From positions 496,001-560,000 of the forward strand of contig OX359191.1 of assembly GCA_947172415.1 (NCBI GenBank): 64,000 bases of DNA, in the 5' to 3' direction. Numbering within the stretch: the stretch's first letter is position 1; every line of letters starts with the position of its first letter. This document shows, one piece after another, positions 1 through 12,800 of this stretch. A program made the translations under genes and the position numbers. Source of the stretch: Chondrosia reniformis. Taxonomy: Eukaryota; Porifera; Demospongiae; Chondrillida; Chondrillidae. The notes under the pieces were generated by a model. It was not told where the DNA came from and did not search any database. It saw only the letters and a list, made by a program, of their open reading frames with translations.

Positions 1-814
1 CTGAAGAAGCTCAGCAAACAATCAATGCCTTTTGCAGTGTTAATTCTTAATATGCGACCTTAGATATAACTAATATACAATATATTATTGACTCTGATAA
101 TTTGTGATGTATGTACATGTGGTCTTGTGTCTCATGTGCCATTTTGCTTTTAAACTTGCTTCTTGAATTTGATTTCTATGTGTATAATCATGTGGTTATA
201 GTATATAAGCCTTTACTTTAAAGTACATACGTAGATATAGCATGTATATTTGTAAGAAAATATGTATATAATAGCTATACTCATTTATATTATTAATTTT
301 GTTACTGTATAATTTGTATATAGTTACAAGACTTGCAGCAGCTGCTGTAGTATTATACAGCTTTGTATAATACAGTACAATATATTGTGTCACCCCTTTA
401 GTAATTTCAAAACAAATATTAACAAGAAAAAGAGGCAATACAAGTTAAATAAAAACATTCAAAAATAACACTATAACAGTGATTGGCACATCTAGAAAAA
501 GTAACGAAACAAGAAAGTGATCATATGGTAAGGCTAACATTGCAGAAGTGGCATACTGAAACTTAACTATACACATCACTTCTATGTTTGGGCGCATCAT
601 GGATATACTAGAAGTAGGGATCGATATAGATGGATTACTTGTGGTTTGGTTCTTATACATAATCATGAGAAGGGAGTGTCTGTTTGTACTGTATGTAGGA
701 TGTAGACAATCAGGCTCTGTATTTTTGTTAGAAGTGGATTGTACAATAATGCAACCTCTCTCTTAAGCGAATCATGATTGAAAGTGAGATTCATATAAAT
801 TATATATGTACAAG
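1..814. other. AT-rich non-coding flank
   Basis: No open frame with codon-like structure, splice sites in register or recognisable domain was seen in this stretch. It is AT-rich and reads as intergenic sequence or a long intron of a gene outside the window. Confidence 0.5.
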
Positions 815-975
815 TGTTTTGAGGTATTGATGCACTGGAAGAGAACTAGAGCTACTGGTGAGAACACTTGAAGAGCACTTCTTGATGCCCTAAAGAAGGA
901 AGATACGTGTAGAGTGGTTGTAGAGGATAGGATATGGAGGGAGCTTTGAACAGCTGATAAAGAGAGAATGTTGAA
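815..975 (+). pseudogene. decayed death-domain fragment
   Basis: Read on the + strand this matches, almost base for base, the last half of the death domain encoded on the - strand at 53063-53254. Shared stretches include LMHWKRTRA, GENT, RALLDALK and EDTCRVVVE. The conserved Trp codon after GENT is a TGA stop here, and a frame shift follows the VVVE segment. Similarity runs past the stop codon into the 3' flank of the other copy, so this is a duplicated genomic fragment and not an exon in use. No first half of the domain is visible upstream. Confidence 0.7.
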
Positions 976-1132
976 TATAATTAGTATAATATAGATCTAT
1001 TATATCCTAACCATAGTCTATACATGCTCATCTGCTATTTCTCGTGACTAATTGCGTTTGCAAGTATACACCTTTGTTTAGATTACCTTATATAGGATTT
1101 TGTGATGCAATGTTATCGTTGCAATAAGAAGC

Positions 1133-1954
1133 TTAAGGTAGTAGGTATGGCTAAAAGCTTCCTTTAGGGTACATTACTTCTGGGTTTGTAACTCACAAAC
1201 CATACAACGAACCATCCTGATTATTGCAGGAGTGATTGTCAAGTAAATTTCTTATAATTTGGTGTAAATATATAATTGATTGACACTTCCGTTATTGCAA
1301 TAATGTAATTTAAAATCAAAAAATATCTCCTCAGAAAAACTCAAGTACCTTCAAGAAAACTCTATCTAGTTATGCCATTAATGGCTGGGAAAGACCAAAC
1401 TAGGCATATATAATCTACAAACATGTGTGCACAATCCTATGGGAGGCCACCTCCATTTTCTCTTTCATGGCCAAGTTATTTACTTTTCATATAAAAGTTG
1501 CGAAAGTTGTGATAACTTGTCTGCGCGTGCGATTTTCTAAGTGGCCTCCCATCATTTTTAGCGCATTTCCATGTGCATTCCGATGAACCAAGCCGCGTTT
1601 GATTTGTTAGTAACGTTACAGACTAGATAGCTCAGCAACACCTTCATCTCAGACAGTACAATGCCAGAGCAGGCGTATCTCAAACTTCAACAGTTCACCT
1701 CTCGCTAGCATCTGAATGTTTGGGAATACCTGCGCATAGCAGTAGTTGTTAGGTAATAGCGCCCATCAATTAATCAGTTATTACACTTGAAATTTCGCAT
1801 AGATTAAATGTCTTTTTGTTTCTCCTATAATTCTTGCAAACTAGTCGTGACCAGCCTAAAACTTTGTGAATGTGAATGAGACCCATAACCAAACATCTGC
1901 ACCAAAAATCGTGCAAGTTTGATTTGATCACTTTAACCATACCTACTACCTTAA
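1133..1954. mobile_element. piggyBac-like MITE with TTAA duplications
   Basis: TTAA at 1133-1136 and TTAA at 1951-1954 flank an 814-bp body with inverted ends reading GGTAGTAGGTATGG on each side, so the ends match for at least 14 bp and weakly beyond. TTAA target duplication is the hallmark of piggyBac-type insertion. An inner inverted pair (GGGAGGCCAC near 1440, GTGGCCTCCC near 1537) adds fold-back potential. There is no transposase ORF, so this is a non-autonomous copy. It ends 18 bases before the proposed start codon of the large gene. Confidence 0.65.
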
Positions 1955-1972
1955 GGATTACCTCGGTTTACC

Positions 1973-4900
1973 ATGGCCCTTAGTGTCCTTTGTGTAAGTT
2001 TAAGTGTATAAGTGCTTGCAGACTGTCAGCCTTATATACGAAGGATATATGGCTTCGTTAATAAAATAATGAAGTTATATCCATAACAAATATAACAGAG
2101 ACTCTCCTCACTTGTAGGGTAAGCCCAAAGAAGAAGAGACAGAATTATTCACCGCTAAGTTTTCCTCGAATATTCTTACCGAGACTTATGTGAATATTGG
2201 CGCAGAAGCTAAACATCGTCAAAAGGTGGCAAGTGATATTTTCAGTGGGACATATGGCAGCCTCCCTTGTTTGGTAAAAGCTTTCAGTTCAAGGAGCTAC
2301 AAAAAGGAGGAAGGATGCCTTCTAGAAATTGAGATAACTATGAAATTAAAAGAAGCACAGCACGATAGGATAATCCGATTCTTCGGCCTCTGGTTTGACA
2401 AGCAAACAAAGCAGTATGCCCTTGTAATTGAGCCGTACGAGATGACGCTCTCGGATTATTTAAATGAAAAATTGAAGAAAAACGAAGCCGCACTCTTTCC
2501 CCCTAAAGAAAAGCTCCTTATCTTGTACGATGTCACTAGAGCAATGGTCCACTTGCAAAGTGTTGACCTCGGCATAGTCCACGGAGATCTACATGCAGAT
2601 AATGTGGTTGTGATGAAAGAAGGGGAAAGGCTAGTGGCGAAGATAGCTGATTTTAGTAAAGCTATTTATGCCCAAGAAGGAAAGGAATCCCTTGGTCCTC
2701 ATGGAAGAGATGAGATAATGCCTCCAGAAGTGCTCAAGAAATATGGGGAATACCATCCTACATTTGAAGTGGATATCTTCTCCTTTGGCTGCCTTATCTT
2801 ACATGTGGCTACATGTAGGTCTCCCAAGCCTAATGTTGGCAGCAGTGAGTATGAGAAAAGGAGTCAAGGGTTAACTGGCATAAATCATAAACTTTTGGAG
2901 CCTCTTATTAAGCAGTGTCTGAATGACAAACCAGCTGAAAGGGGAAGCTTTGAATCTATGGAATGTACGCTTACCAAACATTTAGAGGAATTGAAAGTAG
3001 ATTACAGAAGAGGAGAAGTAAGTGTCATATCTTTAAATCTTACTGACATGTTACCGTAGACTGCCTTTTAATTGCAGTGTCAATTGCTGCATTGCAAGCT
3101 GATTGCGGTTTAAAGATTGCTTTTTTCGGCGATGTCACTTTCTTCATGGCTTTATTGGTCTCTTTCACTACTCTTGGCCTGTCTCTTGTGTTGTAAGCGT
3201 TTGCAGCTACTGTGGCTTAAAAAAGTGATCAAGGCTCATATTCATATTCGATGTGGGCCTACAGACTCCTTTCACACGAATAATCCACTGATATCATGAT
3301 AAGTGATAGCTGATCATAATTAAAATAGCTGACAAATTTTTGCAAAAAGTTCAATCTGCAATTGTTTGGCGGTTGCAATTAAAAGGCAGTCTACAGTATC
3401 CCTTTAAAGTTTATACAGTCAAATTATAAAATAATAATATATAATAAAAATGGCATCAGAACGATTCCTACGCACATGTCTCTGGATTTTTCTAATTATT
3501 CTTTGGAATTGAAGTTGTAAATTCAAGTTGCCGATCTCCAATGAGGAGTTAATGTTTGCACCAAGAACGTTTGACGTGGGATGTTCCACTTTTGCCGTCT
3601 GTTTGTGGAGAACTTCAAAACTTCATCCTTTTTTGGATTGTCATACGGATCGTCACACGGAGAAATTGTTTTCGGCTACCTTTCCTTTTCCTTACTGGCT
3701 TTTGCTTTTGGGAGGCGATGTTGAATTGAATCCTGGTCAGGTACACTCTAACAGTGCTTGGTGCTCAAGATGCACAGTACAAGAATACAGTTTAATTCAC
3801 CAGGGTCACTATTCTGAACTTTCCGTGGATCCTGATGTCAGTAAGTCTCTCTGTTTGAACTGTCTACAATCATTTTTGCCACAGGAGGACCTTAATGTAA
3901 ATCTAAGTGGTCACTCAACCTGCAATGTATTGTCTCAGCTAAGATCTGCTCATGTTGGTGTTTGTAAGAAGTGTCTGATAGTTCATTTTATATATTCGCA
4001 GCCTGCTTCATAATATTAAGAAATTAAGACTTTTCCTCCAAAGCAAGGCCTGATATCATCACACTATCTGAGACCTGGCTGGATCACACTATAGTTGATA
4101 GCAAGGTGACCATTGAGGGATATAATTTGTTTAGAAAGGATCGAAACCGCCATGGCGGTGGAGTTGCTGTTTTTGCAAGTAAATGTCTCTCTGTTAAACC
4201 TTCGTCTTATATTACTTTAAGGGCTATAACAGCCTTGTTGAAACCATTTGGCTGGATGTTACCAGCAAATCAATCCCTTCAACTCTTCTTCTCACCTGTT
4301 GTTACCGCCCTCCTAGTACCTCTTCTGCATCCATTGACTGCATGTTTTTTCTCAAAGATTGAAATTGCTCTTTCACTTAAGAAGAATGTTGTGGTGTGTG
4401 GTGACCTAAATGTTGACTTACCTCCTGGCAACCATCCTAACAAGGATAGATTTTTATCCTTTATAACATCCTACAGTCTTTTTCAACCCATCAACCCATC
4501 AACCCATCAATGAGCCAACACGCATCAAAAGTTCCACTAGTATGCTACTGGTGTGTCGTCACCTTTACAATGGTTCGAATCTTATTTATCCATCGCCAAC
4601 ACAGTACTGTAAAAGGTGATGCAAATTATTCAACTTTACAGGTAAATGCTGCATGGTGTTCCACAAGGGTCTGTTTTGGGTACTAGCCTATTCTCTGTCC
4701 TTGTAAACGACCTCCCATCTGCATGCGATTTGGATTGCACCACAATCCTCTTTGCTGATGACACCCCTCATCTGTTACAAAAATTAGTCAAACTTTATCG
4801 TCAGCTTTGAATAATTGTTATGACTGGATGTCGAAGAACTTACTTCACTTGAACCTACAGAAAACCAAATGCATGCTCCTCCATTCTGCATCCTCCTACT

Positions 4901-6737
4901 CTGGAAGTCGTACTTCTGGGTACTCGAATTGAACAGGTGTCCTGTTTTAAATTCCTGGGTGTTATGATTAACGAACATCTTACTTGGGAAAATCATATAG
5001 CATCTATCACAAATAAGGTAATTTGCTCAGACATTTGTCGTGGTTCCTGCCAAAGCGTGCCTTAATTGTGTTTTGTAATTCCTATATTCTTCCATCATTC
5101 AACTACTGTGACGTAGTATGAAATTGTTGTACAAATACACAGGCTGGAAAGTTAAAGAAGCTGCAGAACTTTGCAGGACGAATCATTCTCAAAGAAAGGA
5201 GATCCACGTCTCCCACCTGGATTAGAAGTCAGCTTAACTGGTCTTCACTTCTTGCCAGAAGGAAGGTCCATTTAGCTTTATCTGTGTTAGAACTCTAAAC
5301 CATCTTGGTCCAGGCTATTTGGACCCTCTTTTGAATCCAGTGTCTACTATTCACCGATATAATACACGAGCCTCACTACATAGTGCTCTTCACCTTCCTT
5401 GACCTTTGACAAACTTTGGGAAGAAGACATTCAGTTTTCAAGGAGCAAAGTTGTGGAACTCCCTACCTGAGAGTCTAGAAAACCCTTAATCGCTTTATCT
5501 CTCATCTTAATTCATACTTCTATTCTTAATTTTATGTAATATATCATTCACATTGCTTGTACGTATATAATTATTTAATGTTTTGTTTCATGTATTATAA
5601 CTCATCTAATAATTTGATTGTATATGGACACTTAAGGCCTTTTGATTTTTGTTACTCTTTAAATCAGTCAAATCTCTTGTTACCACCTTATCACTTTTTC
5701 CATTATTATCTCACTTTTCGCTGGGCACCTTAATAGTAGGCTAGTGGTTGTCCCAGTATAAGATAACATTAACATAAAAAAATAAAAATATGGCGGTCGT
5801 GTAGTCTACCTACCCCTCTGGTGGCAACTCTTCAGTCGGAAAGACTCATGCTGGAGAGCACATTGTGGAATGTTTGGTATTCTACCACTGGTTTGCGTAT
5901 CTGTGAGTTTGCTGTGTGAAGAGTGGGTTGTAGAAGAAATGACACCCTGTGGCTAGGGCAGAAGAATGCGCAGCAAGAATTGTTGACAAGGCAGAAGATG
6001 CCACTACGGAATTTACACCAAAGATCTGTGTAGCCTCTGCACTGAAAATACCCCTCCCTGTTCCAGTTACTGTTGTAGTGTCTCCAGAAGTGGTTAGAGC
6101 TAAACCCTATTAACCTGCAAGATTCTATTTCTTATCTTTTTAGACATAGTACTGGTTGTGAATTTCTCTGTAGTTTAATTTAGTGACACTGATATGACCC
6201 TTTTTCTTTCTTTGAAATATGGCTTTAACCAAGACCTGCCTGAAAATCTGCAGTCCATGCAGATGCAGCATTCCTGATGTAAACAAGAAAAATATTGGAT
6301 GATATGATTTAGGACTGCCAGAAAATACGTACTACACTTTATCCAGAATAGTCTTAGTGTTATTAGATTAAATTGGGCCCACATACTGTCACATGTTATA
6401 TAGTTCCAATTATAAAAACTTTGGTGTATTTCAAGCTCATGTATAATTTTACAATGATTTTTATTTTTTAGAAGGTTTCAGATGAAGTGTTATCTGATGA
6501 CACTTTAGGAGATTTGCAAGACTCAAACAGTGAGAAAAATAGCAAATTGAAGAGACAAGACTCATCAGATGACTATCATGACACAGAAGGTCAACGCAGC
6601 CCAGCTAATTCCACTGCACAGGGTGAACTAGCTGAAACAGATATGCCTCAAGAAAATCAGAAGGTCATGAATGACCCTCTTGAAATTAAAAGTCCAGGGA
6701 GTACATTAAAGGTACATGTTTAAAAATATGATCACAT

Positions 6738-6836
<99 letters not shown>

Positions 6837-9800
6837 TGTCATCAAGTGTGTGTGATGTCATCAAGATGGCGGCATAGGGCCACAAGGTCGCTGGAGGAGA
6901 CAGCCAACTTGGAAGCTTTGCGCGGACTTTGCCAGTTTCTCTGCCAGTGGATGGAGTTCCCTGCACACAGGGCACTTGTGGTGCCAGCATTGTAGCTCCC
7001 TGTCGATGGCTAGTGCCACTTTCATTGCGTTCGAGCCCTGAGACCGTCACAGCATAGCGAACCTCACAACATGGTCCTCCACCGTCAACACCATCCTGCC
7101 ACCACACCCCCTGGGGTCCTTTGTGCTGGCTGTCAGACAGGATGACCATCACGACCACTGGTTTCTGTCAACCGGGTGCAGCGACAGCCATTTTAACAGC
7201 TATGGCACCCAGCAGCCACTCAACCTAGGGATGTCGGGCGTGAGCCCAGGCAGCTCACCCTTTTGACAGACTTGGCTTTCAAAACAGGACCTTAGGCTAA
7301 GGCCTGGGACCTGCCCTACGCCCTTACAGGGCAAGGAGACCAGAAGAAGAAGTGTGTGTGTGTGTGTGTATGAGATATAAAGGTTATTGCAACAGCAACA
7401 TTAGATCTTTGGAATAGTACATTTCAACCCGTAGCAATATTGCTATGAAGATTTCTCACATATTCTCTGAATACCATAGACGGTAATGGTGTTAATCATG
7501 TAATAGTACTAATGATGTGAATTCTATTTGTGCTGTCTCAAGGCCTCTAAGAAGGGACAGCAAAGTAAGAACTCACAGTCCCATCAGCACGTGCTGCCCA
7601 GAATCTGGTATGCCTCCACAGCGACCTGTGGATGCACCTCAAGCTGAACCCACCCATGCAACATACGATAGAACAACTGGGTAATCCTCCCTCCAGATCT
7701 TTGATGCGAATTCTCTGGAGGATACCAAAAGCCCCAAGGGAATGATGTGGGAAAAATCTCGCTACTTTACTCAAGGAAGTGTTAGCAGGAACGACCAGGT
7801 TTCACTACCTGTCCCTCACTGGATCTCCGTATGGATGAAAACACTGTTAATGTAGTGGCTGGCCTTCCTTTTGGTATTGTATTATGAAAACCTCACGCCT
7901 GCCACCATTTTGCAATTGTGAAGCAATAGTTGACAGCCTTGCCACCCATGGTCTATCTTGTCGTCAGAGTGCTGGACACCATTACCAACATGCCACTCTG
8001 AAAGATATCATTTACCGAGCTCTGACATCTGCAAAAATCCTCTCACGTCTAGAACCTTCAGGCTGTTGCTGTAGAACCAGAGGTGTAATTGGCTCTGCTT
8101 CCCTTTATTTCCTCAGGGACCACATTACCAAAACCACTGGAGAAGAAAAGGCTTCTTCTTACCTTATCCAGCAGATCTCCGTGACGGTACAGTGAGGAAA
8201 TGCAGCCTCAGCCTTTGGGACAATAGAGAACTCAGCCATGACTGACCTAGACTGTTAATTATTGATCAAATTTTACTCATTATTATGTACCCTCATTGTG
8301 AATGTTAATTTTATATATTATGCTGTATTTAATTTTTTGTAATTAGTTTCCCTCCTCACTTATTTATTGTACATGTCCTTATGAATATCAGATACGTATA
8401 TATCACCATTCAACTCTGGATTTTACCCCACCCACTCATATCTCCTGAGGAATGCAATGAACAAAGGGTGGACCACTATTTTTGATATTTGGTGATCAGC
8501 CACACTTCAGCTGTGACCTTATCTGCTGATAAGGAAACCACAAGTGTTTTAGCTTTTGGGAGTACTTATTAGCAGATAAATTTCCATTGTACGCCGCATT
8601 GATAAGTCCTTATAAGGACAAACAGCTGTCTATGGCTCGACTATATACGTACGTATATCTTTGAGTGGCTAGGGGGATCAAGTGAGCTTTGCTTCTACCC
8701 TTTGCTCATTATGTAACTCAGGAGACATGAGTGCATGAGTCTGGTGAAATGTCTGGTGTATTATGTGTATGTATGCCTTTCTGAAGTGTCTTTGGCTATA
8801 TGTTATAATATACGATTCATTTTCTAGGATGAAGGTCTAGAATCACAAAGGGAGGTCCCTGAATCCAGAACTGAGGATTTGATGGCAGAGCCCAAAAATC
8901 AGGTTTGCTCTCAATGACATACAATGCCTTTAAAATCCAAGTGTATTCATCTTCCTTCGTATTTAATGTCTGATTTCCTAAGAAAAACTCACTTGTTTTC
9001 CTAACAAAATCACTAAACAGATGATCTAGATCAATTTGGATGTCAACAATTAAAATCATCTTTTTAACTTTTGCTGTCAAAACAACTGGTATTTGTAGCA
9101 ATACTGTCATGCCTGCTTCTAATTCTTTTTGAAATGTTTATTTTATTTTATTTGTATATTATGTATGTATCAAACAATTTATACAATCAATTGTTTTGTT
9201 TATGATTATATAGTAATTTAAACTTTGCATATACATCTTGATTATTCTTTATTCTTTAGAAGGTTTCAGATGATAGTACCCTTGGTGAAACGTTATCTGA
9301 TGACACTTTAGGAGATTTGCAAGACTCAAACAGTGAGAAAACTAGCAAATTGAAGAGACAAGACTCATCAGATGACTATCATGACACAAAGAGTCAACAC
9401 AGCCCAGCTAATTCCACTGCACAGGGTGAACCAGCTGAAACAGATATTCCTCAAGAAAATCAAAAGGCCAAAAATGACTCCCTTGTAATTAAAAATCCAG
9501 GGAGTACATTAAAGGTACATGTTTAAAAATATGATCACATTATTACCGAGTGGTATAGCGAGGTAAATTGTTTCCATCGCTTAGGGGAGTTGGATCGAGG
9601 TTGCCCACGCACATAATTGCTTTAAGGTGTGGCAAAGAAATTTTTCCTGTTTATTTAAGCCCATATCTAAATTTTGTGTCAAGTGTAGCTAAAGTTACAA
9701 CAAGAACGCCTTTAAACTTTCCTGCGGAAAGCATTTTTCGATTCACTTACAGGAATAGCGGGGACTACTAATTTCTCTTTGGGACACTCAAAACGAGCAG

Positions 9801-12800
9801 CCATATTGACTTCCATATTTTTAATTTAACGATATTATTATTAGTATTATTATTTATACTGGGGTACCCCTTAGTCATGGGCTGGATGTAAGGTGGGTGG
9901 TTGTCAGTTTGGTTAGGTGACTGACATATGCCTGAGGTGTCTTAAGCTTGCAGGTTGGTATTCCTTGATACCAACCTGCAATCTTTAAGACACCTCAGGC
10001 ATATGTCATGTTACATTTCAAAATGGATGGCAGCGAGGGTCTGAACTGCGTTCACGCCTAGTATATATATGTGTGTGTGTGATGTCATCAAGATTGTGTG
10101 ACGTCATCAAGATGGCGGCGTAGGGCCACGAGGTCACTGGAGGAGACAGCCAACTTGGAAGCTTCGTGCGGACTTTGCCAGTTTCTCTGCCAGTGGATGG
10201 AGTTCCCTGCACACAGGGCACTTGTGGTGCCAGCATTGTAGCTCCCTGTTGATGGCGAGTGCCACTTTCATTGCATTCGAGCCCTGAGACCATCGCAGCA
10301 TAGCGAACCTCACAACATGGTCCTCCACCGTCAACACCATCCTGCCACCACACCCCCTGGGGTCCTTTGTGCTGGCTATCAGACACTGGTGCACTTTGCA
10401 AGAGTGGCAGCATATGTCGGTCATGACCATCACGGCCACTGGTTCTGTCAACCGGGTGCAGCGACAGCCATTTTAATGGCTATGGCACCCAGCAGCCACT
10501 CAACCTAGGGCAGCTCACCCTTTTGACAGATTTGGCTTTCAAAACAGGACCTTAGGCTAAGGCCTGGGACCTGCCCTACGCCCTCACAGGGCAAGGAGAC
10601 CAGAAGAAGAAGAAGTGTGTGTGTGTGTGTATGAGATATAAAGGTTATTGCAACAGCAACATTAGATCTTTGGAATGGTACATTTCAACCCGTAGCAATA
10701 TTGCTATGAAGATTTCTCACATATTCTCTGAATACCATAGACGGTAATGGTGTTAATCATGTAATAGTACTAATGATGTGAATTCTATTTGTGCTGTCTC
10801 AAGGCCTCTAAGAAGGGACAGCAAAGTAAGAACTCACGGTCCCATCAGCACGTGCTGCCCAGAATCTGGTGCGCCTCCACAGCGACCTGTGGATGCACCT
10901 CAAGCTGAACCCGCCCGTGCAACATACGATAGAACAACTGGGTAATCCTCCCTCCAGATCTTCGATGCGAATTCTCTGGAGGATACCAAAAGCCCCAAGG
11001 GAATGATGTGGGAAAAAGCTCACTACTTTACTCAAGAAGTTGTTAGCAGGAACGACCAGGTTTCACTACCTGTCCCTCACTGGATCTCCGTATGGATGAA
11101 AACACTATTAATGTAGTGGCTGGCCTTCCTTTTGGTATTGTATTATGAAAACCTCACGCCTGCCACCATTTTGCAATTGTGAAGCAATAGTTGACAGCCT
11201 TGCCACCCATGGTCTATCTTGTCGTCAGAGTGCTGGATGCCATTACCAACATGCCACTCTGAAAGATATCATTTACCGAGCTCTGACATCTGCAAAAATC
11301 CTCTCACGTCTAGAACCTTCAGGCTGTTGCTGTAGAACCAGAGGTGTAATTGGCTCTGCTTCCCTTTGTTTCCTCAGGGACCACATTACCAAAACCACTG
11401 GAGAAGAAAAGGCTTCTTCTTACCTTATCCAGCAGATCTCCGTGACGGTACAGTGAGGAAATGCAGCCTCAGCCTTTGGGACAATAGAGAACTCAGCCAT
11501 GACTGACCTAGACTGTTAATTATTGATCAAATTTTACTCATTATTATGTACCCTCATTGTGAATGTTAATTTTATATATTATGCTGTATTTAATTTTTTG
11601 TAATTAGTTTCCCTCCTCACTTATTTATTGTACATGTCCTTATGAATATCAGATACGTACAGTATATATCACCATTCAACTCTGGATTTTACCCCACCCA
11701 CTCATATCTCCTGAGGAATGCAATGAACAAAGGGTGGACCACTATTTTTGATATTTGGTGATCAGCCACACTTCAGCTGTGACCTTATCTGCTGATAAGG
11801 AAACCACAAGTGTTTTAGCTTTTGGGAGTACTTATTAGCAGATAAATTTCCATTGTACGCCGCATTGATAAGTCCTTATAAGGACAAACAGCTGTCTATG
11901 GCTCGACTATATACATACGTATATCTTTGAGTGGCTAGGGGGATCAAGTGAGCTTTGCTTCTACCCTTTGCTCATTATGTAACTCAGGAGACATGAGTGT
12001 ATGAGTCTGGTGAAATGTCTGGTGTATTATGTGTATGTATGCCTTTCTGAAGTGTCTTTGGCTATATGTTATAATATACGATTCATTTTCTAGGATGAAG
12101 GTCTAGAATCACAAAGGGAGGTCCCTGAATCCAGAACTGAGGATTTGATGGCAGAGCCCAAAAATCAGGTTTGCTCTCAATGACGTATAATGCCTTTAAA
12201 ATCCAAGTGTATTCATCTTCCTTCGTATTTAATGTCTGATTTCCTAAGAAAAACTCACTTGTTTTCCTAACAAAATCACTAAACAGATGATCTAGATCAA
12301 ATTGGATGTCAACAATTAAAATCATCTTTATAACTTTTGCTGTCAAAACAACTGGTATTTGTAGCAATACTGTCATGCCTGCTTCTAATTCTTTTTGAAA
12401 TGTTTATTTTATTTTATTTGTATATTATGTATGTATCAAACAATTTATACAATCATTTTTTATGATTATATAGTAATTTAAACTTTGCATATACATCTTG
12501 ATTATTCTTTATTCTTTAGAAGGTTTCAGATGATAGTACCCTTGGTGAAACGTTATCTGATGACACTTTAGGAAATTTGCAAGACTCAAACAGTGAGAAA
12601 ACTAGCAAATTGAAGAGACAAGACTCATCAGATGACTATCATGACACAAAGAGTCAGCACAGCCCAGCTAATTCCACTGCACAGGGTGAACCAGCTGAAA
12701 CAGATATTCCTCAAGAAAATCAAAAGTTCATAAGCCATCCCCTTGAAATAGAAACCCCAGGGAATGCAATGACCAATGGTAAAGCCAATGAATTCATTAA

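Larger units (their letters stand above)
6840..12790. repeat. recent 3.26-kb tandem segmental duplication
   Basis: The segment at about 6840-9530 is repeated at about 10080-12790 with an offset of 3,260 +/- 6 bases through most of its length. Each unit holds the same GC-rich repeat, retroelement fragment, DEGLES exon and the start of the next acidic linker exon. In stretches compared by eye (8828-9110 against 12094-12376, and 7884-8195 against 11145-11456) only a few bases differ, so the event is recent. The second unit carries an extra insertion with a hairpin (about 9540-10060) in place of the long TG run. Confidence 0.85.

Noticed and set aside
3018..3059. Kinase 1 ending at TAG 3057 as the true gene end
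   Set aside because: The stop lies within a MITE end just after a perfect GTAAGT donor; it is kept only as a possible retained-intron form.
6706..7158. 150-aa opposite-strand ORF with long His-Thr repeat
   Set aside because: It runs across the TG microsatellite and a GC-rich repeat; the His-Thr run is a translation of the dinucleotide repeat.
7884..8195. 103-aa + strand ORF conserved in two copies, as a gene
   Set aside because: It is the tail of a retroelement protein (HGLSCR zinc-ribbon pattern) and its conservation follows from the segmental duplication.
8817..9110. 97-aa - strand ORF, repeated at 12083-12376
   Set aside because: It overlaps the + strand DEGLES exon and is conserved only because the whole 3.26-kb segment is duplicated; no domain and no splice context.
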